From Galbibacter mesophilus (GTDB taxonomy: Bacteria > Bacteroidota > Bacteroidia > Flavobacteriales > Flavobacteriaceae), in contig NZ_JAMQVC010000002.1 in NCBI RefSeq assembly GCF_023721415.1, forward strand, positions 310,001-374,000: a DNA stretch of 64,000 nt, read 5' to 3'. The notes below the pieces were generated by a model. It saw nothing but the letters and a program-made list of their open reading frames with translations. It ran no database searches and was not told where the DNA came from. Made by a program: the position numbers and the translations under genes. Below are positions 8,711 to 17,946 of the stretch, in pieces (within the stretch, counting starts at the first letter, position 1; each line of letters starts with the position of its first letter).

Positions 8711-10543
8711 ATGAAACATGTTAAAAGTATTACGCTATTGCTATGGAGCTTTCTCTTCATTATTGCTTGTTCAAAAGATGAGTTTTCCACGGAAAATGTA
8801 GTTGAGGAAGCGGATTTGAATGCTCAATATGCAACTTCTGGTATCGACAAACCCATTGTTTTGGGGTATTTTCCCTCGTGGTCTGAAAGTTGGGCCGCGC
8901 CAGGACAAGGATCAAAGTTAAGGGACGTCCCACAACACATCACACACATTTTTCTGGCCTTTGCAAAACCTAACTTAAGGTATCAAAAAGGTTCATTCGA
9001 TCTTCAAGGAACTGGAATTCAAACGCCTTACGACGGACAAACACTTAAGGAAACGGTAGCTATTTTAAAAGACAAAGGCATAAAAGTAATTTTATCTATC
9101 GGTGGAGAAACCTATTGGGGTACCAGCGCCGCTTACGATATTAATTATCAACAGATAAAAGACCTTGTGGACGATATGGGTTTTGAAGGTATCGACTGGG
9201 ATTACGAGCCAAACGGGGGCTTTCAAACCATTGGGGAACCACAGAACATTCAGCATTTTATAGATTTCTTCAACAATTCCAGGGCGATTATGCCAGAAGG
9301 GGATTATTTATTGGCTTGTGCTCCGTCTGGTGTTGGCGCTTTGGGCGGATTGAACAACGATGATCCAGATTCGCCTTTCAAATATGCGAATAGAAACAGT
9401 CTATCAGGGGAGTCAGACGATAATCTTTACAACGCCACATCACCCAATAAAGCGATAAGCCTGTTTGGGTTTGGAGCCACAGGACACATGATTCCCGTTA
9501 TGAAAGCCGTTGGAGATAAAATAGACCTAATCGCCATTCAAAATTATAATATTGGCGCTGCTACCAACCGAACGATTTTATACGATTCGTATCGATACTA
9601 CGCAGATCAATATGGGTTTTCAATAGCTGCTGGAACACATTACCCAAATGAGCCTTGGGGTCCTTACTATACTTATACGTATGAAACAATGGCCAGCATT
9701 AGTTCCCATATTTCAGCAAAGAATAATCTCGATGGTATCATGATTTGGCAATTGCTTTTAGGAAATGGAACTTCTTCGGCGTATGGGTATACCTATGTGG
9801 CCAGTCAAGTTTTAAATGGTGTGTCTGAGGCGACCGCCATTCAGAATGCTGAAAACTATCCAACTTCACCGTATGAAGGAGGCGGCGGAAGCGATCCTGG
9901 TTCGGGAAGCGGTTGTGATAATGCTCCACAATGGAATAGTGGTAGCGTGTACACGCAAGGTATGCAAGCCATTTACCAAGGAAAATTGTATAGCGCTAAG
10001 TGGTGGACTCAAGGAGATACACCTTCCGTAGGAGGACCATGGGAATTTATTTCAAATTGCGATGGAAGCGGAGGCAACGATGGAGCCGCACCTCAAGTAA
10101 ATTTGACTTCTCCTCAAAACAATGCTTCCTTTACGGAAGGAGAAACTATTACTTTAACCGCATCTGCAACGGATAGTGACGGAAATGTGGTGAGTGTTTC
10201 ATTTTACGACGGAAGCACGTTATTAACGCAAGATACTTCAGCACCTTATGAATATTCCTATACAAATGCTTCTGAAAACAATTATCAATTTATAGCAGTT
10301 GCTACCGATAATGAAGGTAACAGCACCACATCAAACACGGTGAATGTTACCGTAACAGGAGATGGTGGAAGTTCTGGAGGGGATTGTAATGGTGTTGCTG
10401 CTTGGCAACCGTATCCAAAAGTGTACAACGCAGGTGATAGAACAGTTTATAACGGTACCATTTACGAAGCACAAACGGGGCCTATTTGGGTAGAACCAGG
10501 TAGTGGCGAGCACTGGTGGAAAACCATTGGAACTTGCGAATAA
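8711..10543 (+). CDS. GH18 chitinase lipoprotein with CBM5/12 modules
   Basis: 610 residues. A lipoprotein signal with Cys20 (SFLFIIACSKDE) places it on the outer membrane or cell surface. The GH18 barrel covers about residues 45-375, with the VILSIGG strand at ~126-132 and the catalytic DWDYE motif (Glu166 the acid/base). It is followed by a CBM5/12-like module near 400-447 (APQWNSGSVYTQG, WWTQGDTP), an Ig-like/PKD-like domain near 460-548 and a second CBM5/12-like module at the C-terminus (WQPYPKVYNAGDRTVYNG, HWWKTIGTC). It should hydrolyse chitin or related beta-1,4-GlcNAc polymers. No type IX secretion C-terminal domain is seen, consistent with lipid anchoring. It stands alone, with no SusCD pair nearby, and has a terminator hairpin after it. 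Confidence 0.93.
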   Translation: MKHVKSITLLLWSFLFIIACSKDEFSTENVVEEADLNAQYATSGIDKPIVLGYFPSWSESWAAPGQGSKLRDVPQHITHIFLAFAKPNLRYQKGSFDLQGTGIQTPYDGQTLKETVAILKDKGIKVILSIGGETYWGTSAAYDINYQQIKDLVDDMGFEGIDWDYEPNGGFQTIGEPQNIQHFIDFFNNSRAIMPEGDYLLACAPSGVGALGGLNNDDPDSPFKYANRNSLSGESDDNLYNATSPNKAISLFGFGATGHMIPVMKAVGDKIDLIAIQNYNIGAATNRTILYDSYRYYADQYGFSIAAGTHYPNEPWGPYYTYTYETMASISSHISAKNNLDGIMIWQLLLGNGTSSAYGYTYVASQVLNGVSEATAIQNAENYPTSPYEGGGGSDPGSGSGCDNAPQWNSGSVYTQGMQAIYQGKLYSAKWWTQGDTPSVGGPWEFISNCDGSGGNDGAAPQVNLTSPQNNASFTEGETITLTASATDSDGNVVSVSFYDGSTLLTQDTSAPYEYSYTNASENNYQFIAVATDNEGNSTTSNTVNVTVTGDGGSSGGDCNGVAAWQPYPKVYNAGDRTVYNGTIYEAQTGPIWVEPGSGEHWWKTIGTCE

Positions 10544-10563
10544 AGATATTTTGAATTTAGCTT

Positions 10564-10596
10564 AAAAGCTGTCTCATAACTGGGGCAGCTTTTTTA
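10564..10596. terminator. bidirectional terminator hairpin
   Basis: An 8-bp inverted repeat, AAAAGCTG ... CAGCTTTT, runs into a T-rich tract and lies between the convergent chitinase (ending at 10543) and serine ammonia-lyase (ending at 10603). It can serve both transcripts. Confidence 0.75.
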
Positions 10597-10602
10597 TTTT
10601 AA

Positions 10603-12027
10603 TTAGCAGTCACTCAAATGCACACCAACTGCAAGTCCACCTTCAGAAGTTTCTTTGTATTTGGAATTCATGTCTTTGGCCGTTTCCCACATGGTATTCA
10701 CCACTTTGTCCAATGGCACTTTCGCATTTTTTGGATCTGAATCTATAGCCAGTTCGGCGGCATTGATTGCTTTAATAGCTCCCATAGAATTCCTTTCAAT
10801 ACAAGGCACCTGTACGAGTCCGCCAATAGGGTCGCAAGTAAGCCCCAAGTGATGTTCCATGGCAATTTCCGCAGCCATTAAAACTTGTTCTGGCGTGCCG
10901 CCCAAGAGTTCAGTAAGTGCTCCCGCTGCCATCGCAGAGGAAACACCGATTTCGGCCTGGCAACCGCCCATAGCGGCAGAAATGGTGGCTCCTTTCTTGA
11001 AAATGCTGCCAATTTCACCGGCTACAAGTAAAAATTGTTTAATTTCTTTAAATCCGGCGTTGTGATTATCAATCACCAAATAATACATTAGTACGGCGGG
11101 AATTACTCCTGCGCTTCCATTGGTTGGGGCGGTAACTACTCTCCCCAAAGATGCATTTACTTCGTTTACCGCAATAGCAAAACAACCCACCCATTTAAGG
11201 ATTTGGCGGAATTTAACTTCGGTTTTTCTAATTACTTCCAACCATTCCTGCGGGGTTTCGTAAGGTAAATCGCCAATAAGTTTTTTATGCGTATCAAAAG
11301 CTCTTCTGCGTACGTTTAATCCTCCGGGAAGATTTCCTTCTGTATGACATCCTGTAAACATGCATTCCAGCATAGTATCCCAAACCTTTTGGAGTCCTTC
11401 ATCTATTTCTTCATCCGTTCGCAGTGAACGTTCATTTTCCATTACTATTTCAGAAATAGATTTCCCTTCTTGTTGGCAATACTGTAATAATTCGGTTCCT
11501 TTTTGCGTTGGGAACGGGAATGTTTTTAAGGTTTGTAGGTTTTCTTTGGCATGAATAAGTTCTTCCTTTACTACAAATCCGCCACCAATAGAGTAATACG
11601 TTTCTTCTTTCTTTTCTCCTGAAGTCAATGTCGCTTCAAAAGTCATTCCGTTGGCGTGAAATGGAAGAAAGTCGCGATGGAAGATTATATGGTCTTTAAA
11701 ACTAAAATTCAGTTCTTTTTCTCCGTTAAAGTTCAGGATATGATCATTTTTAACTTTCTGAACGATTCCATCAATTTCTTGAATAGGAAAAAGTACGGGA
11801 TCGGCTCCAGATAAACCCATAACGATGGCAATATCGGTGGCGTGTCCTTTTCCGGTAAGGGAAAGAGAACCATACACATGAGCTTTAACTGATGCCACAT
11901 CATTATAAAAACCGTTTTCCTTTAATTCGGAAATCCATCTTTCTGCAGCTCGCCAAGGCCCAAGGGTATGGGAACTGGAAGGGCCCACACCAATTTTTAA
12001 CATGTCGAAAACACTAATACACTCCAT
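10603..12027 (-). CDS. sdaA: L-serine ammonia-lyase (iron-sulfur type, single chain)
   Basis: 474 residues; the N-terminus [20 protein letters not shown] is the hallmark of the bacterial [4Fe-4S] serine dehydratase. Both the beta (N-terminal) and alpha (C-terminal) domains are in one chain. Candidate cluster cysteines are in [31 protein letters not shown] and [18 protein letters not shown]. It converts L-serine to pyruvate and ammonia in the cytosol. It starts 191 bp from the divergent end of the SDR gene and is probably monocistronic. Family, reaction and start are all well supported. Confidence 0.95.
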   Translation of the reverse strand: MECISVFDMLKIGVGPSSSHTLGPWRAAERWISELKENGFYNDVASVKAHVYGSLSLTGKGHATDIAIVMGLSGADPVLFPIQEIDGIVQKVKNDHILNFNGEKELNFSFKDHIIFHRDFLPFHANGMTFEATLTSGEKKEETYYSIGGGFVVKEELIHAKENLQTLKTFPFPTQKGTELLQYCQQEGKSISEIVMENERSLRTDEEIDEGLQKVWDTMLECMFTGCHTEGNLPGGLNVRRRAFDTHKKLIGDLPYETPQEWLEVIRKTEVKFRQILKWVGCFAIAVNEVNASLGRVVTAPTNGSAGVIPAVLMYYLVIDNHNAGFKEIKQFLLVAGEIGSIFKKGATISAAMGGCQAEIGVSSAMAAGALTELLGGTPEQVLMAAEIAMEHHLGLTCDPIGGLVQVPCIERNSMGAIKAINAAELAIDSDPKNAKVPLDKVVNTMWETAKDMNSKYKETSEGGLAVGVHLSDC

Positions 12028-12140
12028 AACGCAATCGTTTTAGCGGTCGCAAATATACATTTTGTTATGAATGTTTATGTTAAGGATTGTAAAAGTTATT
12101 TTCTAATAATAACCTTTTTCAAAATTCAAATTTTAGATGG

Positions 12141-12836
12141 CTATAATTTCACTGTAGACATGCCACCATCAATTTTGAAAATCTGCCCGGTCACCCATTT
12201 CGACTTTGGTGTAAGCAAATACACGGCAGCTTCAGCGATATCTTCGGGTTGTCCTAAGGCTTTTAACGGACTCATTTCTGAATTGGCCTTTATTTTTTGT
12301 TCAGAATTTAAAAGCCTTTCCGCCAAGGGTGTTTGTGTTAAGGCTGGCGCAATAGCGTTTACCCGAATATTCGGCGCAAACTCGGCAGATAAGGCTTTTG
12401 TAAGTCCTTCAAGAGCACCTTTAGACATAGCGACTTGCGAATGAAAATTGAAACCTTGTTGCACCGCCACGGTGGAGAAAAATACAATGGAGCTTTTTTC
12501 CACTGCTTTTAATTTTGGAAGTATTTCCTGAATGATTTTCGTAGCACCCAACACCTGAAGTTTATAATCTTCCAAGAAATCCTTTTCTTTAAATCTGTTA
12601 AAAGGTTTAAGGTTGATACTTCCGGGACAGTAAGCAATTCCATTTATCTCTTCCGGAAGGAAATCAAGGTCTAACTCATCTGCTAAAACGTCTAATTTAT
12701 GGTACGAAACCTGTTCGCTATCCTCCATTTCCGTAGCATTATACGTTGCGTACACTTTGTGTCCTTCATTAGCTAAAAGGTTCACAATAGCCTTCCCAAT
12801 ACCAGAGGACCCCCCGATAACCAAATAATTTTCCAT
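12141..12836 (-). CDS. SDR-family protein lacking the catalytic tyrosine
   Basis: 231 residues with the SDR nucleotide-binding motif at the N-terminus (VIGGSSGIGKAI), the NAG-equivalent strand replaced by AYCPGSI near residue 69, the catalytic Ser (Ser121 in FFSTVAV), and Lys139. The normal YxxxK tyrosine position is Val135 (HSQVAMSKGALEG), confirmed by reading the codons on the minus strand. A C-terminal GQIFKIDGGMS is the usual SDR cofactor/tetramer segment. It should bind NAD(P)H, but a standard SDR proton relay is missing, so oxidoreductase activity is doubtful or uses another residue. Similar variants may be a conserved flavobacterial subfamily. No operon partner is evident. Confidence 0.88.
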   Translation of the reverse strand: MENYLVIGGSSGIGKAIVNLLANEGHKVYATYNATEMEDSEQVSYHKLDVLADELDLDFLPEEINGIAYCPGSINLKPFNRFKEKDFLEDYKLQVLGATKIIQEILPKLKAVEKSSIVFFSTVAVQQGFNFHSQVAMSKGALEGLTKALSAEFAPNIRVNAIAPALTQTPLAERLLNSEQKIKANSEMSPLKALGQPEDIAEAAVYLLTPKSKWVTGQIFKIDGGMSTVKL

Positions 12837-12954
12837 ACAATTTTTTCTTTTTAGCTTAAAGATAAGAAATCGATAAGAGATAGAATAATGATCTTAGGAA
12901 TTGCCGAACCAATAGAATTTTATCCGAGGAAAAAGCAGGAGGTAAACACGGTAA

Positions 12955-13185
12955 GTTTTAGGTGTTAGACCTAAAATTTCAGCTCCAAGACCTAAATGTT
13001 TAGGTCTTTTAACCAATTGTTGAGGTTAATTACTGAAGTGTTGAGGTTGATTAACGAAGTTTTTAGGTTAAGTAACCGAAATTTCTATAAAAAAAGGTCA
13101 AAATTTAGGTTACTTAACCTAAATCTTTGGCTTAAAGACCCAAAAACTTCGGTCTTTAAGCTAAAAATTGGAGTTGGTAAAGCTA
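12955..13185. repeat. array of eleven 21-bp palindromic tandem repeats
   Basis: Within the 452-bp gap between the SDR and AlkB genes, eleven successive 21-bp units can be phased from 12955 to 13185. Most follow a loose pattern of two or three A/T, then TTNAGGTT, a short centre, and AACCTAA; unit 7 (13081-13101) is the most diverged. Many units are self-complementary, for example AGACCTAAATGTTTAGGTCT around 12989-13008. Units 6 and 8 form an inverted pair (TTAGGTTAAGTAAC at 13063 and GTTACTTAACCTAA at 13107). Units 9 and 10 form another (CTTAAAGACC / GGTCTTTAAG). The periodicity creates a 68-codon plus-strand frame with a seven-residue repeat (LRLITEV, LRLINEV, FRLSNR), which I do not call a gene. 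Confidence 0.85.
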
Positions 13186-13237
13186 AAAATATCATTAAAT
13201 AACCGTAAAGCATAGTATTAGTAGATTAATGGATAAT

Positions 13238-13281
13238 GAAAAAGCCCGAATAGAAGGTGATGCAACCTAAACACCGGGTTA
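13238..13281 (-). terminator. probable terminator of the AlkB-like gene
   Basis: Read on the minus strand: an outer CCCG ... CGGG stem with an inner AGGT ... ACCT stem, ending CGGGCTTTTTC. It is directly downstream of the stop codon at 13289. Confidence 0.55.
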
Positions 13282-13288
13282 TTCTTAC

Positions 13289-13903
13289 TTAATTGTTCGG
13301 TACAATAGTTCTAAAAGTGAGATTAATTCGAGGATTAGCTACTTTTTTGGTAGGGGGTAATCGGTGCAGCCAATGCTTTTGCGTAGTTCCTTTCATTACT
13401 AAAAGACTTCCGTTTTCCAATACAACATCAACTTTTTCCTTGGTGGCTTTGTGCTTAAAAGCAAATTTTCTAGTGGCGCCAAAACTTAACGATGCAATGG
13501 CCCCGTTGTCTTTAAGGTCTTTTTCCGCATCACTATGCCATGCCATGCCTTCGCTTCCGTCGTGATATAAATTCAACAAACAAGAATTATAGGTCTCTTT
13601 GGTGGCTTTTTCGGTTGCTTTTTTTAGCTGAAGTAACTCGGGTGTCCAAGGCAAAGCAGCTTTTGTAGTATTGGAATAGGTGTACTTAAACGAATGGTCG
13701 CCATACCAAGCCACTTTACGTTTGGTAACCATTCTTTTTCCGAAGATAATCGCCTCATCATTTTGCCATTGAATAGAGGAAAGCAGTGCTTCAAAATAAG
13801 CATCGGCTTCATTTTTACTGAATAAAAATCCGTGATAATATACTTCTCCATCTTTAGGAAGAAGGTTTTGCTCGTTAACCGGAAGAGTATTAAAAAGATC
13901 CAT
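13289..13903 (-). CDS. AlkB-like 2OG-Fe(II) dioxygenase
   Basis: 204 residues. The iron-binding HxD is His123/Asp125 in MAWHSDAEKDL, the distal His is in KHWLHRLPP (about residue 180), and the 2-oxoglutarate-binding arginines are in PRINLTFR near the C-terminus. These are the ALKBH2/3-like DNA-repair features, together with the substrate-loop YHDGSEGMAWHSD. It should oxidatively demethylate alkylated bases such as 1-methyladenine and 3-methylcytosine. Length is typical for small bacterial AlkB proteins. The gene is not in an obvious operon, although a cupin gene lies 81 bp upstream on the same strand. Family call firm; DNA versus RNA specificity unknown. Confidence 0.9.
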   Translation of the reverse strand: MDLFNTLPVNEQNLLPKDGEVYYHGFLFSKNEADAYFEALLSSIQWQNDEAIIFGKRMVTKRKVAWYGDHSFKYTYSNTTKAALPWTPELLQLKKATEKATKETYNSCLLNLYHDGSEGMAWHSDAEKDLKDNGAIASLSFGATRKFAFKHKATKEKVDVVLENGSLLVMKGTTQKHWLHRLPPTKKVANPRINLTFRTIVPNN

Positions 13904-13984
13904 TAAACTTTTTGAGGAATTTTATTGGCACCGCCAAAGGGTATAATACCCCAAGGCTTGTACCGAGGTAATTTACTATTGAAA

Positions 13985-14281
13985 CTATCCTTGTGTGAGC
14001 AAGCATAAACTGTCTTCAATTGCTTCTACGGAATGCAATACATCCACAGGAATATCAACGACCTCATATCTTTCCAAAGTAATATTTTTATCTCCTTCTT
14101 TATACACCACCGAACCTTCCAAAACCGTAAGCTTGGAAGTGATATTGGCTTTGTGTTCTTTTAAAACCATCCCTTTTTTAAAGCCTATGCCCAATACTTT
14201 AAAATTTGTTCCTTGGTGGATGGATTTGGCGACAGGATGTTTCGCCTCATCTAATTTCGATTTAATTTCTTGAAGTACCAT
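13985..14281 (-). CDS. small cupin-domain protein
   Basis: 98 residues from the ATG at 14281 (MVLQEIKSKLDEAKHPVAKS). A longer reading frame extends upstream, but its first 44 residues are AT-rich intergenic translation. The protein has the single cupin barrel signature: GMVLKEHKANITSKLTVLEGSVVYKEGD, then YEVVDIPVDVLHSVEA. The two His residues (in KEHKA and LHSVEA) and the Glu in LEGSV are reduced relative to a full cupin metal site. Cytosolic; substrate unknown. It may be cotranscribed with the AlkB-like gene. The divergent symporter promoter lies upstream. Confidence 0.8.
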   Translation of the reverse strand: MVLQEIKSKLDEAKHPVAKSIHQGTNFKVLGIGFKKGMVLKEHKANITSKLTVLEGSVVYKEGDKNITLERYEVVDIPVDVLHSVEAIEDSLCLLTQG

Positions 14282-14522
14282 AACTGTAAAATAGTGTTCT
14301 ACTAAAATACGAAATAGAATATATTGTAGAAAGCACCTATCGATTTCATTTAGAGAAACTTCTTTTAATGTTGAAAAATATAAATGTGAATTTAGAATGT
14401 TTATTTGCAACAAAATGTTACCATTTTGATTGGAAATGCCACATTTTAATTGCGGAAATCATAATTAAGTTTCTTCAAATACTTTATATTCGCAATTAAT
14501 TTAAATTTTAACTTGAAAACGT

Positions 14523-16175
14523 ATGACATCAACTTTTAGTTTCTGGGATTACATGGTATTTGTTTGTTATGCCATTTTAATCTTAGGTGTAGGTTTATGG
14601 ATGTCCAGATCTAAAGACGGACATGAAAGAAATGAAGAAGATTATTTCCTAGCTAGTAAATCGTTACCGTGGTGGGCTATTGGTGCTTCTTTAATTGCGG
14701 CCAATATTTCTGCTGAACAATTTATTGGGATGTCTGGTTCTGGATTTGCTTCGGGATTGGCAATCGCCTCTTATGAATGGATGGCGGCTTTAACACTACT
14801 AATTGTTGGAAAGTTTTTCCTCCCTATTTTTATTGAAAAGGGATTGTATACCATTCCGGAGTTCGTTGAAAAAAGATATTCTACCAACTTAAAAACCATT
14901 TTGGCAGTATTCTGGATTGCACTTTATGTATTTGTTAACCTGGCTTCTGTACTTTATTTAGGGTCGTTGGCGTTGGAGACCATAATGGGAATACCCATGA
15001 TTTACGGAGTTATAGGATTGGCACTTTTTGCAGCTGCCTACTCGTTGTATGGCGGGCTCTCAGCGGTGGCATGGACAGATGTTATTCAAGTAGTGTTCTT
15101 GGTTTTAGGTGGTTTGGTAACTACTTATTTGGCGTTAGATACTGTTTCTGGAGGAAACGGGGTAATTGCTGGTTTGGAAACGGTGTATGACCGCGTTCCA
15201 GAGCGTTTCGCTATGATTCTTGATAAATCTAACCCAGAATATGTAAACCTGCCGGGTATTAGTGTACTTGTAGGGGGAATGTGGGTTGCCAATTTATATT
15301 ACTGGGGTTTTAACCAGTACATTATCCAGCGAACTTTGGCGGCAAAATCGCTTAAGGAAGCTCAAAAAGGTATTTTATTGGCAGCTTGTTTAAAATTGGT
15401 TATTCCATTAATAGTGGTAATTCCAGGTATTGCAGCTTACGTAATTATAAACGATCCAGAGATTATGGCTAATTTGGGAGCGGTTGCCAACAACAACTTG
15501 CCTTCTCTTGATCAAGCAGATAAAGCCTATCCTTGGTTGTTACAATTTTTACCTGTAGGATTAAAAGGAGTCGCCTTTGCAGCATTGGCAGCAGCTATTG
15601 TTTCATCATTGGCTTCGATGCTTAATTCTACATCTACCATCTTTACGATGGATATTTACAAACAATACATTAATAAAACTGCGAGCTCGTCTAGCTTAGT
15701 AAACGTTGGAAGGATTTCTGCCGGGGTAGCACTTTTAGTAGGTTGTATCATGGCGCCTCTTCTAGGAGGAATAGACCAGGCATTCCAGTTCATTCAGGAA
15801 TATACAGGTGTTGTGAGTCCGGGTATTTTGGCAGTGTTTATTTTAGGACTTTTCTGGAAGAAAACTACCAACAAGGCTGCAATTATTGGAGCATTGGTTT
15901 CCATTCCAATCGCCATGTATTTCAAGGTTGCTCCTAAAGGATGGTCAGACAGTGCGATTTTCGTAGATATTCCATTTATGAATCAGATGGGCTTTACTTT
16001 CCTGTTAACAGCGCTAGTAATGATTGTTGTAAGCTTGCTTCAGAACAAAGGAGCAGAAGATCCACATGGAATTCAGTTAAGCAAAAAAGTATTTAAAACA
16101 GGACCTATTTTCAATGTAGGTGCTTTTGCGGTAATGATTGTTTTAGTAGTACTATATTCAATGTTCTGGAGTTAA
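14523..16175 (+). CDS. sodium/solute symporter (SSS family, SGLT-like)
   Basis: 550 residues with about 14 hydrophobic helices. Family markers include LASKSLPWWAIGASLIAANIS and SAEQFIGMSGSGFASGLAIASYEW in the first helices, and GLSAVAWTDVIQ further on, typical of the SGLT-like subgroup that takes up sugars or other organic solutes with Na+. It is an integral inner-membrane protein. No catabolic genes lie beside it, so the substrate cannot be deduced. A TATATTCG box at 14485-14492 could be the -7 element, about 30 bp before the ATG. The downstream hairpin at 16221 ends the unit. Confidence 0.92.
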   Translation: MTSTFSFWDYMVFVCYAILILGVGLWMSRSKDGHERNEEDYFLASKSLPWWAIGASLIAANISAEQFIGMSGSGFASGLAIASYEWMAALTLLIVGKFFLPIFIEKGLYTIPEFVEKRYSTNLKTILAVFWIALYVFVNLASVLYLGSLALETIMGIPMIYGVIGLALFAAAYSLYGGLSAVAWTDVIQVVFLVLGGLVTTYLALDTVSGGNGVIAGLETVYDRVPERFAMILDKSNPEYVNLPGISVLVGGMWVANLYYWGFNQYIIQRTLAAKSLKEAQKGILLAACLKLVIPLIVVIPGIAAYVIINDPEIMANLGAVANNNLPSLDQADKAYPWLLQFLPVGLKGVAFAALAAAIVSSLASMLNSTSTIFTMDIYKQYINKTASSSSLVNVGRISAGVALLVGCIMAPLLGGIDQAFQFIQEYTGVVSPGILAVFILGLFWKKTTNKAAIIGALVSIPIAMYFKVAPKGWSDSAIFVDIPFMNQMGFTFLLTALVMIVVSLLQNKGAEDPHGIQLSKKVFKTGPIFNVGAFAVMIVLVVLYSMFWS

Positions 16176-16220
16176 ATTTCCCTTTGGCATTTAAGTAATT
16201 CAATAATAAATTTAGATATG

Positions 16221-16251
16221 AACCCTGGTTATTGCTGGGGTTTTCTTTTTT
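16221..16251 (+). terminator. terminator after the symporter gene
   Basis: AACCC ... GGGGTT hairpin followed by TTTTCTTTTTTA, 46 bp after the symporter stop codon. Confidence 0.65.
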
Positions 16252-16285
16252 ATAGTATATTTATATAAAACGTAATAAATATTCT

Positions 16286-17821
16286 ATGTTAAGAAAAGTA
16301 TATGGTAGTTCCGTTTTTGGAATCGAAGCAACTACAATTACGGTAGAGGTGAATATCGGACAGGGAATTGGGTATCATTTAGTGGGCTTGCCAGACAATG
16401 CTATCAAAGAAAGTAATTATAGAATTGCCGCCGCCCTGCAGTATAATGGTTATAAAATTCCAGGAAAGAAAATAACCATTAACATGGCTCCAGCGGACAT
16501 GCGTAAGGAAGGCTCGGCTTATGACCTTACATTGGCCATCGGTATTTTGACTGCTTCTGAACAAATTAAAGCCGACGGACTGGAAGATTATTTGATTTTA
16601 GGTGAACTTTCCCTCGATGGAACTTTGCAGCCTATAACTAGCGCATTGCCAATTGCCATAAATGCCAAGGAAGAAGGATTTAAAGGTTTTATTCTTCCTG
16701 CGGAAAACGCCAAAGAAGCCGCTATTGTTGATGGATTGAAAGTGTATGGTGTGGAGGACATTCGGGAAGTAATCGATTTTTTTGATAAAGGTGAACCTTT
16801 GGAGCAAACCATTGTAAATATTGAAGAAGAATTTTACAAAGCCCTCAACTTTCCCGAATTTGATTTTGCTGATGTAAAAGGACAAGAGAGTATTAAAAGA
16901 AGCATGGAAATTGCGGCTGCTGGAGGCCATAATATCATACTTATCGGTCCGCCCGGTTCGGGAAAGACCATGCTTGCCAAGCGATTGCCTTCCATTTTAC
17001 CACCAATGACGATGAGTGAAGCTTTGGAGACCACTAAAATACATTCCGTTACCGGAAGAACCATAAACACAGGTATAATGAACCAGCGCCCGTTTCGTAG
17101 TCCGCACCACACAATTAGCGATGTCGCATTGGTCGGTGGCGGTGCTTACCCTCAGCCAGGAGAAATTTCCATGGCGCATAATGGGGTTTTGTTTTTAGAC
17201 GAACTGCCAGAATTTAAACGAAGCGTTTTGGAAGTAATGAGGCAACCATTGGAAGACCGCGAAGTAACCATTTCGAGAGCAAAGTTTACGGTTACTTATC
17301 CTTCCAGTTTTATGTTGGTAGCCAGTATGAACCCGAGTCCGGGTGGTTATTTTAATGATCCTGATGCTCCTGTGACTTCTTCCCCAGCAGAAATGCAACG
17401 GTATTTGGGAAAGATTTCTGGACCGCTTTTAGATAGAATCGATATACATATTGAGGTAACACCGGTTCCTTTTGAGAAACTTTCCGAAGATAGAAAAGGG
17501 GAGGGTAGTGTAGAAATAAGAAAACGGGTAACGGCAGCAAGAGAACTGCAAACAAAAAGGTTTAAGGATTTACCCACCATTCATTACAATGCACAGATGA
17601 ATACCAAACAAATTCGGGAGTTTTGTAAACTGGATAATCTCTCCATGGAATTGCTTAAAAACGCTATGGAAAGGCTCAATTTATCGGCTAGGGCATACGA
17701 TAGGATTTTAAAGGTTGCAAGAACTATAGCCGATTTGAATCATGAAGAAAGCATTACCGGCAACCACATCGCCGAAGCCATTCAATATCGAAGTTTAGAC
17801 AGGGACGGCTGGTTGGGGTGA
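16286..17821 (+). CDS. YifB/ComM-family AAA+ ATPase (Mg-chelatase-like)
   Basis: 511 residues. The N-terminal half is a Lon-protease-like ChlI domain (residues 1-~175, beginning MLRKVYGSSVFGIEATTITV). The AAA+ domain follows, with Walker A GPPGSGKTM near residue 220 and Walker B LFLDELPEF near 300. The Mg-chelatase C-terminal region contains LSARAYDRILKVARTIADL. Length is typical. ComM, the best-studied member, is a hexameric helicase promoting branch migration during natural transformation; most family members are housekeeping and uncharacterised. The gene is monocistronic between the symporter terminator and the pxp operon. Confidence 0.92.
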   Translation: MLRKVYGSSVFGIEATTITVEVNIGQGIGYHLVGLPDNAIKESNYRIAAALQYNGYKIPGKKITINMAPADMRKEGSAYDLTLAIGILTASEQIKADGLEDYLILGELSLDGTLQPITSALPIAINAKEEGFKGFILPAENAKEAAIVDGLKVYGVEDIREVIDFFDKGEPLEQTIVNIEEEFYKALNFPEFDFADVKGQESIKRSMEIAAAGGHNIILIGPPGSGKTMLAKRLPSILPPMTMSEALETTKIHSVTGRTINTGIMNQRPFRSPHHTISDVALVGGGAYPQPGEISMAHNGVLFLDELPEFKRSVLEVMRQPLEDREVTISRAKFTVTYPSSFMLVASMNPSPGGYFNDPDAPVTSSPAEMQRYLGKISGPLLDRIDIHIEVTPVPFEKLSEDRKGEGSVEIRKRVTAARELQTKRFKDLPTIHYNAQMNTKQIREFCKLDNLSMELLKNAMERLNLSARAYDRILKVARTIADLNHEESITGNHIAEAIQYRSLDRDGWLG

Positions 17822-17946
17822 TTCTTAAGTTAAATGTTGAAAGTGCAAAGCTAAAAGTTTGTTCAGTGCACTTTTAAGCGGTAATATTTAGACAATCACT
17901 AAAGTTATCCTATCTTTAATGTTAAAAATTGACTAGTCTGCTGGAA

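Noticed and set aside
12067-12444. Plus-strand frame opposite the SDR gene
   Set aside because: Antisense to a clear SDR coding region.
12955-13185. CRISPR array
   Set aside because: Units are contiguous with no unique spacers, and no cas genes are present.
12996-13202. 68-codon plus-strand frame with seven-residue repeat
   Set aside because: It follows the 21-bp repeat period exactly and has no independent support such as a conserved start or homologue; better explained by the DNA array.
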